A stretch of 64,000 bases of DNA from Phanerochaete sordida (taxonomy: Eukaryota > Basidiomycota > Agaricomycetes > Polyporales > Phanerochaetaceae). The notes beneath the pieces were generated by a model. That model had not been told where the DNA came from. It did no database searches and was given only the letters and a program-made list of their open reading frames with translations. Location: assembly GCA_019973155.2 (NCBI GenBank), contig BPQB01000055.1:124001-188000 (forward strand), written 5' to 3'. The translations under genes and the position numbers were made by a program. Below are positions 21,215 to 32,439 of the stretch, one piece after another (positions within the stretch are counted from its first letter, which is position 1; each line of letters opens with the position of its first letter).

Positions 21215-22200
21215 TCTACTGACCCCTTTCTTCCGCGCGTTATCAGCACTGTTCACGCCGACCAGACCCCCCTGCGTCCGCGCCAGTTGTGGAATCCGCT
21301 GCTAGACGAAATGTACGAGTGACTACCGCCGGCGGACGATGCACGGCGCCTCGACGTCATTTCAATGCCACTCTAAACGCCTCTGCAGCGGAAGATTCGC
21401 CAGCGCACCGTCCAGCGCACTGAACGCATCTGCAGTGCGCGGCGACGCAAAGATCTTGCAGCGAAGGTGGTAGACTGCGAGCTCGATGTGGCCGTGCGGC
21501 ACGCCGGCTGCGGCGGCAGAGAGCGCGTCGCAGATCGCAACGTTGTACGTATCTCCCAGGCGTGGCGCTACCAGACGGAGCGCGAGCGTGCGTGGGCGTT
21601 CGCATACAGAGGTTAAAGATCTTCTCGCGTGCAGGGCTAGAGGTTCCACTAGATCATGATCAGCGCAGACATGTGGAGATGAATTTGCGCTCACTGCCGA
21701 TCGTGCCCTCCTGCCAATGAAGCACCATGCGCATGTCCAAGCGGAGGGTCCGCAGCTGCGTGCCACAGGCTTTGAAAAAGCGCGCGAGCGGCGCGAGCCG
21801 GTTCTTTGCCCTCGTCGTGCTTAGGTGTAGCAGCGGGTCGCGCCTCGAAGCGCCTTTTCAACGGTGAACGTCGCCCAGGACCTGGACATCGGTGACGGAG
21901 GGAAGACGTCGCTGTCGAGGACCGCACCTGTCATTGGGCCGTTCTAGAAGGCCATCCTTCCGCTGGGCCAGCCGCGCGATGTGGCTACGAGGGTGCGGCC
22001 AAATTCCATGAGTACGATCGCGGAGAGGAGCCGTTCGCCGAGGTCAATGTAGGTGATGATGTGGATTATAAGCTGCAGCGCGCCCATCCGCTGCGTGTGT
22101 GCATCAGAGGACAGCAGCTCCAGGCTGCATAACAATTCCAAGAGCTAGAGGATCTCTTCGGGCTTGGGCATGCCGCGTCTTGAACCGTCAGTTCGCGGAC
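21215..22200 (-). pseudogene. F-box gene relic, A type, behind HET copy 2
   Basis: A relic of the 61124-62365 gene type, in the same place and orientation as the relic behind HET copy 1. Near 21360 the - strand reads LANLPLQRRLEWH followed by NDVEAP, matching LENLPHLKSVEWHLNHVEPP; around 21480-21560 GVPHGHIELAVYHL matches VPLEHVELAVYHL; near 22020-22080 LGERLLSAI and IIHIITYIDLGERL match ICITTYVDLGERLLAAI. Many stops and frameshifts. An F-box was not found; the sequence toward 22450 is too decayed to assign. Confidence 0.65.
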
Positions 22201-22509
22201 CTTCATGGGTATATATGCGTATCTCCAGTCGGCGGGCTCGCAGTTCCGCCGCTGAAGAAGGCAGCAAAAATGCGCCGTCGACTTGCTACGGCATCCAGCG
22301 ACGCTAGCTGTCATCCGTAGACGGAACCTGGAGGTGCGCGAATTCGACTCATAATTTGTGACATCCGCATGATAGATGAGGGACGTGTTGGATTGGGGCC
22401 TATATGCGGGAACGTGATCTGACAGCGTTACTGCAGCCTCCTGCATTGGTCCTGAGCGGGCAAGGCTGACGTTCCGCGGCGACCGTACCTCCTGCGAGCT
22501 GCGCCAAGA

Positions 22510-23370
22510 TCATGTTAAGATCTTCCGCAGCGTTAAATGAAGCAAGGCAAGTGCGACATACCATCTAGCAAGGCGTGCTCTAATGACACATCGTCCGACA
22601 GCGTGGCAAGGACCGCATATATCGGCGGCGACGGCGCGTGGTTCAACAAGCAAGCATTTTGACCGGATGTCCAGCGAGCGCACGCTGCGCAAAATTTTAC
22701 AGGAATTATCTGCATGCGCGACGTCAGAAATGATCAGCAATTCCACTTCGCTAACGTACGCGCAGATGCACGGAGGAGAGTGTCGAGGAAGTGTGGCGAA
22801 GAAAGGCGGCAGCCCTCAAAGGCGTAGTCGGACGCTTCTGTGGTGGCGATGGCGACCAGGGCACGCATGCGCGGAAAGCGCCGTTTCCAAGGACCTGGAG
22901 CTCGCGCAGACCGAGGGCGGGGAGAGCTCTCTTGGATATTGTCGGGCTCTAGGCAACAGGGGCTGTTCATGCGATCCTGATCGGATCCGCCATTTGGCCA
23001 GCGAGGTTCAAACCGTAGGACAAGCGGTGCACAACAGGAGTACAGCTGTCGCTCTTGCGATGTGAGTAAAGCGATCCCAGTTCGGGGATGAGAGCAACCT
23101 CGAGGGTCGGATACTACTAGCCATAAGAAGATAGCACTTATGCCTCGCCCAAGCTGCCCATGAACTTGCTGGACGATCCTCTGGTTCCAAGGTGGCTCTG
23201 TACAAGGCTCTCAGCTTGTGAAAGAGTGCTTAGGCTCCCTGTAGCGCATCAAATAGGTCGAAGGTGCGTCCTCTGTCGCCCCATGAGACGTGTAGGGTCG
23301 GAGCGCCCGTAGACCATCTTGGCGGTGCTGTTGCGAATCTAGGGAACTCTGAAAATAAAGGTATTCCATG
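22510..23370 (-). pseudogene. F-box gene relic, probably B type
   Basis: Strongly decayed. On the - strand near 23265 TFDLFDALQG matches TLVLLDALQG; near 23190 ATLEPED matches AGLEPDE; near 22860 FPRMRALVAIATTEAS resembles PAPRMHRLWAAVTAAKA. The sequence upstream (23400-23560) resembles the region before the B-type pseudogene at 8606-9827. The order HET, A relic, B relic is therefore the same as in block 1, without the CACTA-like element. Confidence 0.5.
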
Positions 23371-24390
23371 GATCAAGTGAGCGGAGGTGAATCAACGGTA
23401 AGGAATGTGTTGTACCCTCTTCGTTGTGGTGGAAGGCGTCACAAACACCGCTCGAGCCTCCAGCATACCTTCCGTTTTCGGACGCGCACGTGGCAGCGCT
23501 CCGCGTGCGCCGACATACTACCCGAGCTTTGCGCGTTCAAGCACGTTCATGGCTACCCACTGCGACCAGCACCACCTTCGAGCCGGAAGAGATTATCGTC
23601 AAGAAGAGCAAATATTGCCGGCCCTTCGTAGTTCTCTACGCATGGTGCGTCACCGCTGTGCATTCTTCCTGAGCTCTCTCTCCCAAACGTCACGTCATGT
23701 TGATGTGCGATGCCAATCGAACCCACCGGACATACGACCAGTTAGAGAGTATTGTGGATGTTACGATTTCTGAATTTATGAAGAAACGTTTATATTCCAC
23801 CCCCGGCCCTACGGGCAGATTTTGACCTCGTGGACTCCGTCACGAAAAACGAGTGCAAAACCGTGGGAACGTTTTTTGTATGCCCCATTAGCTGAGTCCA
23901 TCAAAATGGGGTTAGGGTTCAATACAAAGCTTCTAATGAAACTTGGACGATTTATTGAGCTCTTCCATCTAGCTGTATCTTCTCGGTAACGGGCAGAGCA
24001 CTACCTATAGGTAACTCAATCCCTTTCGTCACCTCTATATACTAACCGCCCATGGTTTGCATTGTCGCCGTTGTTGCCGAAGTCGAGGCTGCGTGGGCGC
24101 TTAGCTGCCCCAGCCTGGCGATCTTGGTCGCCACACTATGACACAAGTTCTGCACAAGGTACGCGGTGCATTCCTGTACCCTGTAGCTGTCTGAATATGT
24201 AAAAATCTTATCCTAATCAATAATTGCACCTACATGCTCGAGCCAAGAGTGTCGCGCCTCTAGGCGCCAAACACCGAGCACGACCTGACGCGAGCGACTT
24301 GACGCGTCAAGTCGTGGTCTTTCCCTCCTTCTTCTTGAACCATCCTCTACGCCGATCCCAGTCTCCACCACGCACCCCGACGCCTTCGCC
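23371..24390. other. Non-coding stretch with an AT-rich segment
   Basis: 23400-23560 is a former F-box upstream region. 23790-24060 is AT-rich and gene-free, and contains ATGAAACTTGG (23936-23946), the reverse complement of CCAAGTTTCAT at 32346-32356 in the other AT-rich island. This suggests remnants of a shared repeat family, but the flanking match is weak. TTAGGG occurs once here and is not a telomere array. Confidence 0.35.
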
Positions 24391-26560
24391 ATGTTGCGTG
24401 TTATGCCAGACAGTCTTGCTCACACCGTCGCCGCCATCCTTCACGCCCTCTGCACCTCTCTCCAGCGCACCCCCTCTTCCCGCCCATCATGGTTACATAC
24501 GATGCGGGATATCTGGGGGAAGCTACAAACACGACAATATCAATGGGCGATCACCACAAGTCAGAGGGGAGAGGGCGTACCGGCAGGTCATAGAATGACA
24601 CACAGAAGCGGTGCGTAGCTGGACCAGTGCATGCGTATGTACCTGCAGCTGACCACGGACATACCAAGCCCGCCGCCGCTGTGTTTGCGAATGTCAGCAC
24701 ATCATCAGCAGAAGGAGGTCAACTTTGCAAGAGATGTAATCGGCAAGGGGTCACAGCCGACACAAACTCACCTCTGCAGCTGTGTGCACGCCGCAGAACC
24801 CGAGGCGGCCTGCCGCGTTGAGGCGTACCACGCGGCACCAGACGCAGCAGACGCGGCTGTGTGTCACCACGCAGACCTCCGGACGTTGAAGCCCGCAGTC
24901 GGCACTGTGGGCAGCGGTGGTGGCGGCGGCGGCGGGTGGTGGCCTTCAAGACCCAGGGACGGCACGCGCGCTGCTATTCGCAGAATCTATTCTAGAAGAC
25001 GGCAGCGTCACGCAAGGCTCTGGTTGCACGGACACAATGGTGAGAGCTCAAGGTGCGTGCCGCCCTCGAAGCCCTTGTGTCTTGTCACTGACATGTCCAT
25101 CAGCACGCAGCCCGACGCTGCGGGACGGACGGCGATGTGTCATCTCGGCGTGGTCCCGGGGTCGGGACGAGTGCGCGGCGGCTGACGGCAGGCTGGATCC
25201 GCCGTCGAAGATGGCGAGCGCGGCAGCGGCGAACGGGTCATGCAGAACGATACGGCTGCATGGCAAGACCCTCACAGCAGGCCCGACGGCGGCACCCACA
25301 GCGTCTGCGCGGCGGTCAAGTCCCGAGATCGCGCAAAAATCGAGTCAGTGCGCCGGAACGCGGGACAGCAAGTCCTTGGCTGTCCTCAGCGCCCTGGGCC
25401 CCGAGGACATGGTACGAACTCCCATACATCTCCCCACAATGCTCTCTTACGCGCGTACGACGTTACCAATGGCATCCATCCAGCAACCGTCCTATTTTGC
25501 CGATGCGACCGGGCGGGACAAGTGGGAGATCGCGTCCAACAACTCCTTCCCGGAGCTGAACGACTTTGCCCTCAAGCTCACCAACGTAAGGCGTCCCGCT
25601 CTGCACCTTTGTGCGTTCTCACGACTTAATTCAGATCCTTGTGACTCGCTCCTCCTTCGTCGACATCCTCGATCTCTTCTACCATCTCATGGTCAACGTC
25701 GTCGCCTGCAATGTCTTCGGCCCTCGCTCAGGCTCGCTCGACGACCTCCCACGGTGACACACTGCGAAGGGCCGTCACAGAGGTGGACGCACTGGGAAGT
25801 CCCGTCGGTAAACAGTTGTCCTTACACACAAGCAATACACCGCTTTCCATAACTCCACACCACATCTGCCGTGCCTCAAGCCCTCTCATCACGCCTGATC
25901 AATAGTTCTGAGCTGCGAAGAACAAGGCCTGACCTACAGCCAGCTCTAGAACGTGTCCTCCTTCACAACAGTGGCACCAGTGTCACTTTGGGGATAGCTC
26001 GGCCGTCTGCACGCGAACGCGCACGGCTTCTGGCTCCCAGGCAACGCCAGGGGATGTGTAGCCGTGACCTATCTTTGCTGTGTGTGCAGAAGCTTCAGTC
26101 GCGCGCTGCCGCGGTCGTCTCCCTTGTACTCCTTCTCCCTGGCAGCATACTCTGGCTGTATCTCCGTCAATCCTCTGCCGTTTGGCACGATTGAGGGCTT
26201 GCCTGAAAGCCCTTCATCGGATCTACCGGCTCGTACCAATGCGATAGGCTTCCGCGCTGTCGTTCTCGCGAACGGCTTTGTGCGCTCCCGCGAGTCCTCT
26301 CTCGACCGTTTCTCTCATATCTCGACAAATACCACACCGTTCCGCGTGACCGACGGCTCATTCGAAAGCGGCAAAGCAGAGCTAGAAGTAGCTACCAAAG
26401 CGACAGGCTCTTCTGCCCTTATTCGCGAGAACGACCGCTCCCGCTTTGCCATCTGTCCCGCTATCTCGCCACACTCGTCTCTCGTCTGATTCTTCACGGT
26501 TTCGAGCAAACAAGAGCTCGACAGACGGCCTACAGCTCCCTCTACACGCTTATGCCACTA
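24391..26560 (+). other. Coding-like fragments, unrecognised
   Basis: Two stretches look like real exons: about 25480-25584 (DKWEIASNNSFPELNDFALKL), which could splice over GTAAGG...TCAG into 25635-25755 (TRSSFVDILDLFYHLMVNV), and a frame at about 26190-26486. I could not build a continuous gene with a start and did not recognise a family. It may belong to the decayed gene just downstream or to a separate one. Confidence 0.3.
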
Positions 26561-26589
26561 CCGTTGGGCCACTCGCAGAAAACGTGGCC

Positions 26590-27417
26590 TTGCGCAGGCC
26601 AGCTGCGTGCCGCAGCTCATCTCGCTAGCACCAGAGAAGGTCCTTCGTGAGCGTGCGACCCAGCTCTTCGCTGCAGATGCATTCCCTGACTCGCCAGAAA
26701 GGTCCGCAGTCATCTCTGCCATGCTGCTCGCCAGCATCGCCAAGGCGCCGTTCTTTGCCCCAACGACTCCCAAACCGCCGGTGCCGTTCCGGCGCGGATA
26801 CCAGCGCGCGCCGCCACCACCACCGCCTGCGATGGATCACGCGGCGCTCGCGAAGCGCTACGTGCAGACGTGCGTCGTGCTAGGGTGCGCAGACCTCGTC
26901 AGCACCGTGCTCGTGCCTGACGCGCGCGAGCACGGCTGCGCTCGACGCCGCGCAGGCACGCAAGTGTGCGCAGGAGGTGATGATCCCGGTCGTCGCGGCG
27001 TGTGCGGAGCGCGTGCGCGGTGTCGCCGAGAGCGTTCCCTCGGAGGAGTTTGAGGGGCCAAGGGAGAAGGCCGTGCGGCTCGTCTTCGAGGCGTTCGCAG
27101 GGAACGCGGCGCACGTCAGGCTCGCGGACGTCACGGCGCTGATCGGCGCGACTCTCATAGACCGGGACGCCACGACGTTCGTGGCGAGGTGCGTGTTCGT
27201 TTGCGTATCCTGGGGTGCGGCTGACCCCCGCGTCTCGTAGCGTGGTGCCGCGGCTCGACAAAATCCAATAGGCGGAGGCCAGCGTCCGCGCTCATCGACG
27301 AGCTACACGCGTAGCGCGCGCACTTTGTCTTCCCTGCAGGTTACACCAGGCGCACCTTCGCCACGCTCTTCGACCCCTATGTACACGCCTTCACCGTCGC
27401 GTTCCTCCCGTAAAGCA
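26590..27417 (+). pseudogene. Decayed gene of unknown family
   Basis: Reads SLAPEKVLRERATQLFAADA, SAVISAMLLASIAKAPFF, a proline run (APPPPPPA) and KRYVQTCVVLGCADLVSTVL, then after a frameshift at about 26935 ALDAAQARKCAQEVMIPVVA, AVRLVFEAFAGNAAHVRL and ALIGATLIDRDATTFVAR. The last part ends at a possible donor (GTGCGT near 27191). Further on, ASALIDELHA is followed by TAG and then a tail ending VHAFTVAFLP. Helical, Ala/Val-rich, probably cytosolic. At least one frameshift and one stop, so not functional as written. The function is unknown to me. Confidence 0.5.
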
Positions 27418-29094
27418 CCGCCGCCACGACCACAATGCTCGACTGGCCCCGCGCGTTCATTTTTCCATTTTGACTGAGATGTGTCGTCCCATGAGCGAGG
27501 GCCAGGCGCTACTGACTCGGACATGCTCAACAACGCACGCGCGAAGACGAAGAAGAAGAGGCGCACGATTCTAGCCGTCAAATGCGGACACTTACTGTTC
27601 CAGTCGGCGCGCAAAGGCTGACGGGGTCGCATTCATGGTGCCCAGGTCGTGGCGCGGGTGTAATGCATTGTTGCGGTGGGCCTCTACGTTCGCTTTGTCA
27701 CTTTGCGTATACAAATTTCAATGACGTTGCGCGACTGGATTTTGTCGGGCCAGCGAGGTCTGCATCTTGGAAGATGGTGAGGAACGCACGGGAAGGCGTG
27801 GTCAGTGTGCACGCACCAGCGCACGGCCGTGTGGCATTTAGTGAGGTGCGCTGAGTCCGGGCTGACCGTCCCATGTCATCGTAGAGCGTGACTGCGGGGC
27901 GTTCTCAAGCAGGCGGGCAAGGCAGCTTCATTGGTCATGTTCATACACGGAATTGTGCTTCACTAAGCGACTTGTCGAGACAAGACTCAGGAAAGCAGTG
28001 GCAGACTCACCGTGACTATATTTGTGAATGGCCTCTGGACATGTGAGGGCACCAACAGCTACCTGAGCGATGGGTTCATCCTTGCACCACCATGTGCGAG
28101 GATGGACCCACAGCTGCAATGCTAGGGCGTTTTAAAGACCACATAGGCTGTGGTTATCGTGCGTAGGTTTATGGCTGTCGATATATAAGCCGGCGCAAGA
28201 ACGCTGTACGCGAGAGCGGAAGCAACTGAAGAAATGCATAGCATGACGAAATGATCGGACGAAAAGAAAGAATTTCTTCTTTTCGTGCAGGTCATTGCGT
28301 CATGCCATCCACTTTCTTGTTTTGCTTCCGCCATTGCGCGTGTCGCGTACGCGGGACATGCTCGACGCGTTGGCACCCAGAGCTCTTGTGCCATACCACG
28401 ACGTCGGTCCGACTTCATGGTCACAGCACCTTCAATGCTGGGCATGGCGCACTCCACGGCGGTGCGCCGGCATCGCGCCCATAGACCCCTGCATTATGCT
28501 GGAGCATATGTGTTTCGCTTGGGACTCGTCGACTGATGCAGCTCTTTACGTGCCGCCGAGGTTGGGCACGAGGCTAACGCACTAGCTGCGGAGCGTCCGC
28601 ACCTGAGGCTTTTGTGCGTCATCAGGTCGGTGAGTCGGCCGCAATTTGCACTCTCGCCGCCTTCTGGCCTTAACATTTGACAGGCATCATCGTCGGGATC
28701 GCGCCGCAGCCACCCAACGAGCCGGGTGGCGGACGGGTGTGTTGCGCGTCGTGAGGATTAGATTGCCTGCGGCCCCTGTTTGCGCCTGGAACACACGTAA
28801 GCGAGCCGCCAGTAGCCTCAGCAGATGCCACACCGCGCATCCCGGTGCGCGCGCGCGCAGGAGGCCGGCGCCGCGCTCAAGACGTAAGACGTCACCGCCA
28901 TGGACGCGCTCCTGTGTGTCGTGCGTACTCCACGCTCATCGCGCCCCAGGCGGCCGCGTCGATCCCGCAGAGCACTGGTACATGGTCCACCGTCCCTTTA
29001 ACCCTCCGTGCGCTGAAATGTGCTAGTTTCCTGCAGGTGAAGAGCGCACTCTCATGGTTCGAGTCACACGCTTGCGCCGCGGAGCAAGGCGGAC
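27418..29094. other. No gene supported
   Basis: Only short frames without recognisable motifs. The part from about 28650 may include the decayed 5' end of the thioesterase relic that follows, but I could not align it to anything. Confidence 0.4.
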
Positions 29095-29650
29095 TCGTAC
29101 TGCGAGCAGCAGCTGCGCTTCGCGGGCGCGCAGGCGCTATTCGAGGCGTACATAAACACGAGCGACGGGATCCGCACGGGCAAGCGTATGGAGCACCTCA
29201 ACTCGCTTGCGAGCAGCATCGCGTACAAGTGCATGCCCGGGCCCGTCAAATGCATCGCGGTGCATGCCACACTCAGCTTCTACCTTGTCACGGCGAGCGT
29301 GGACCGGTGCGTGGTGTGGGTGCGTGGGCGCGTGCTGACGTCGGCGGCAGGCTCGGTATGATGCTCGCGTATATGAGCCCCGTGCCCGGCCTGCGCCTGA
29401 GCAGCCAGTCCGTGTATGTCGGCCACTCGTCGATATATGACGCGGTGCGCATAGAGGCACTGAACAGCGACGGCCCGGATGAGACGGTCGTGCTCGGTGC
29501 GTATGCCGTCTGCCACGCGCGGCCGCTGGCTGACTGCTCACCAGGCCGCTTCTGTACAGTGGTGTGCCGGGACAGCAAGACACATAGAGACGGCACTTTC
29601 TGCAGCACTACGCGGACTTCGTCCTTGGTCTTCTGTCCGCGCGGCCTCTC
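29095..29650 (+). pseudogene. Acyl-CoA thioesterase (hot-dog, ACOT-like) relic
   Basis: Reads in one frame RFAGAQALFEAYINTSDGIR, KRMEHLNSLASSIAYK and LVTASVDR (about 29113-29310), then in another frame VYVGHSSIYDAVRIEAL and, further, TVVCRDSKTH. The order RxG(x)LLExLDxxAxxIAYxH, VTAxVDR, VxxVGxSSxEV and MVCRDAxTHK is characteristic of ACOT9-like acyl-CoA thioesterases, which hydrolyse fatty acyl-CoA, usually in mitochondria. Frameshifts separate the pieces and the His expected after IAYK is gone (IAYKCMPG). No start was found. Identification rests on these motifs only. Confidence 0.5.
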
Positions 29651-30252
29651 TCGTGGCATGAGGACCCCGGACACCTACGACCGCGAGGCCGCAGTGTGAT
29701 GATGAGATTTGACTCGAATTACGCCACTGCCGTCACAACAAGACAAGTTTACATCTGTTTGGGCTACATTAGATTAGAAGATGTATCTGTACAGTGTACA
29801 TACAGCGTGGAATTATATTCATGCTGGCCAATTGAGCTGGAAAAGCGATGAAGAAATCGTGCCCGCCGAGCGGAGCTTCGGCCCGTTTCCAGCCTAGTAC
29901 CAGTCAGTGGCGCGTTCTTCTGAAGGCCTGAACTGCACCTCATTGCTATCCAGATTAATCATGCATGGTATTCTCGTGAATCAGATCATTGTCCGGCGGA
30001 CTCAGAAAGTTCGGAAATTAGACGCTCTGTGCCGTGGTCTGTGCCTCGGCGCTTCTGTGCCGCGCTTGTGCCCCCGCCGGACCGACACATGCCGCATATG
30101 GTAGCCATGCGCGATGCCGCCCGTTTCTCTTTCTGGAGAAGGGCGGGCGGCACGAGCGCTTTGGTCCAGGCCATGATCGTCTTCTGCTTGGCCTTCGCCG
30201 TCGTCACTGCCGCTCTCAACCCCCCTCCCCTTCGAGTGAATTTGGACAGTGG

Positions 30253-30295
30253 GGCCTTCCAAACTGGGAGCCATTCCCCCCCAGTATGGAAGGCC
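30253..30295. promoter_or_regulatory. 16-bp imperfect palindrome upstream of a TATA box
   Basis: GGCCTTCCAAACTGGG at 30253-30268 and its reverse complement with one mismatch at 30280-30295, separated by 11 nt. It ends about 50 bp before the TATA box of the small gene at 30478, a fitting place for a regulator site or a hairpin. Confidence 0.4.
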
Positions 30296-30346
30296 GTACT
30301 ACCCATATCCACCTCTTCGACGTGGGATTCTTGGCCGACGCAAAGG

Positions 30347-30353
30347 TATAAAA
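30347..30353 (+). promoter_or_regulatory. TATA box (TATAAAA) of the small gene at 30478
   Basis: TATAAAA 125 bp before ATG 30478, followed by a long C/T-rich leader (about 30372-30474). This layout is typical of fungal genes. Confidence 0.6.
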
Positions 30354-30477
30354 GGTCTGGCGGCGGCGCAGCAAAACCATCCTCCTCCGCGGTACCCTCC
30401 CCTCTCCAACCCTCATCCCCCCAGCCTTTCTTTTCTTCATCACACCTTCATTGTACGCTTTCTCAGCTTCCTCCTCG

Positions 30478-30765
30478 ATGCCTCGAATCATCCCTGACTG
30501 GACTCAACACCACTTCAAGTGCGACAGCTGCAAGGGCTATCCATATCCTCGCGTGTCGAAGGGCGTCAAGAACATAAAGAGTAGAGGGCGGTGTTTTGTC
30601 ACGGTACGTCGCGCTTTGAATAAGTCTATGCCTGTGAGCTAAAACTAGGGTGCAAGCAGGCCAAAGTGTGAACACTTGGCGGGTACGATTTCTTCATTCT
30701 TCTTTGAACCACCCCAACCATCCATCTGTATAGATAGCTACTTGTATAAGCTGATGAACTCATAA
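30478..30765 (+). CDS. Small Cys-containing protein, unknown
   Basis: Exon 1 is 30478-30603, 42 codons: MPRIIPDWTQHHFKCDSCKG then YPYPRVSKGVKNIKSRGRCF. It has CDSC, two basic stretches and a further Cys. A GTACGT donor at 30604 and TAG acceptor at 30646-30648 give exon 2 from 30649 (SRPKCEHLAG), which then either reads open to TAA near 30765 or uses a second 50-nt intron starting GTACGA at about 30682. The 3' part of the model is therefore uncertain. A TATA box, a C/T-rich leader and a good start context support transcription. A zinc-ribbon-like role is only a guess. No family was recognised. Confidence 0.45.
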
Positions 30766-30769
30766 AAAT

Positions 30770-32439
30770 TGTACGGTTCTTGCTTCAGGCACAGCAGGGT
30801 TTTTGTTTGTAGTGTATAGTGCAGTGTGCATGATTTTTCAGTCATCAAACCATTGTAAGCAGCTCTGCAATGCAGCCTCTGGTGCAGCAACTTTGCATAT
30901 GGTGACCAGAGGTGTGATCTCTCGACACAGGCACTCAATGCAGAAGCATAAGTCACAACTGCTCAAGAGTTGGGACAAGGCCCCTCGACATGCACAGTCA
31001 CTTCGAGATACAGCTCTGAGGCGTACACCGAACAGCTCGAAGATTTGGGAGCCCCGAGATAGGCTAGAGGTCTGAGACATCCAAGGCTCTGAGCACAAGC
31101 ACCTTGGGCACTGCACAGTCCCTCGGCAGTTTCCAAGTGGCTGTAGTACTTGAATTGTGCCTCAGCATATTGAATAAATAGACTCTTCTACCATGAAATA
31201 CAGAGTTCTCTGAGTGCAACTGTGCAAGCGAGCACTTTGTCGTTTCAGCCCAGCCCAGTCCAGTCCAGTCGAGCCCAGTCCAGTTTAGCTTCAGTCTCGT
31301 CTCTGAGAGGCTTCATGTCACCTGAGGAGCTTTTGTCGCGCTCAAGGCTATCTTCTCTTGCATTTCAGTTGCAGTTTTGTTTCCTCCTATCGTCTCAATC
31401 ACAGTCTCATCTCAGTCCTTGTTTCTCGGGCCTCATACATATCTATCCCTTAACATACATCACTCAACCTGACTCTCCCTTGCATAGAGGAACCTCCACT
31501 GTTTCTCAATGCTCTGCCTAACTCTAACAGCAGTCACACATTGTGTCAAAGCTGGGCATAATTGATATATTGTGGTTTGGGATCTTGAAGTCAGAGACAA
31601 AGATTGAAAGCGGACTCAATGTAAAACTGCACCCTTAGCAGGAGATTCAGAGTTTTCCCTCGAGTAGCCTTCAGTTTTGGTATGCTGCAACGAAACTGGG
31701 CTTAGCCCACTGTGGCAGAAGGTCATGTGGTCAAGACTCTCTACAGGAATACATTTCTTTGGCCGAAATGTACATTCTCTGTTATTGTAAGTTTAGTGTA
31801 TAGCTTTGGTGTATACACCTCAGTGCTTGAAATTAGCGCTGCTATTTGTTATGATTTTTGAGAGGGCACACAAAGGCCTGACTCATGCACTCTGTCACCA
31901 ATATTTTGAGCTGTATATCAAGGCTGAGAACAAGTTTGATCACTCCGAAATCAACAGAGATTTACCAGTATCAGGTACACAGTATGTCTATGCTCAGGCG
32001 CTCCAAAGCAGAACCTGAGCTTGCTGAGAAAGCCAGAGCAGTCTTGCGCGCTAAATAAGCGCTCAATGAGCGTCTAATTCTCCGAAAGGCGCACACTCCA
32101 AACACTTCCCTACAGCTTCAACAAATTTATATCATATATATTTTTACATGAGTTGAATTCTATACATGCGCTCTATACAATGAGCGTGTACAAACATAGA
32201 TGTTTTGCATTTCTAAATGTTATGTTCCCAATTGGGAAGGTAGAAATTGATTTAAAGCGAATTATGCCTCCTGATGGCTCAAACTATACAATTTGATAGT
32301 TCTGATGTTATAGATCCTGTTGATAGTGTATAGAGTATGTGTATACCAAGTTTCATGGAAATCCACCCAGTAGAAAGCTCGGGGCAGAAAAAAGTCTCAA
32401 AGTGAAAAACCCCTCAAAGTGCTGGTCTGAATTGGAACG
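30770..32439. other. AT-rich island, probably old transposon DNA
   Basis: Base composition changes sharply to AT-rich and no frame exceeds 100 codons. It holds a CAGTC/CCAGT-type short tandem run at about 31247-31285 and CCAAGTTTCAT at 32346-32356, shared with the AT-rich part at 23936. No long terminal repeats, inverted repeats or reverse-transcriptase motifs were found. It ends just before the gene at 32440. Confidence 0.4.

Noticed and set aside
23906..23925. TTAGGG as a telomere
   Set aside because: Single occurrence (also one at 34793); no tandem array.
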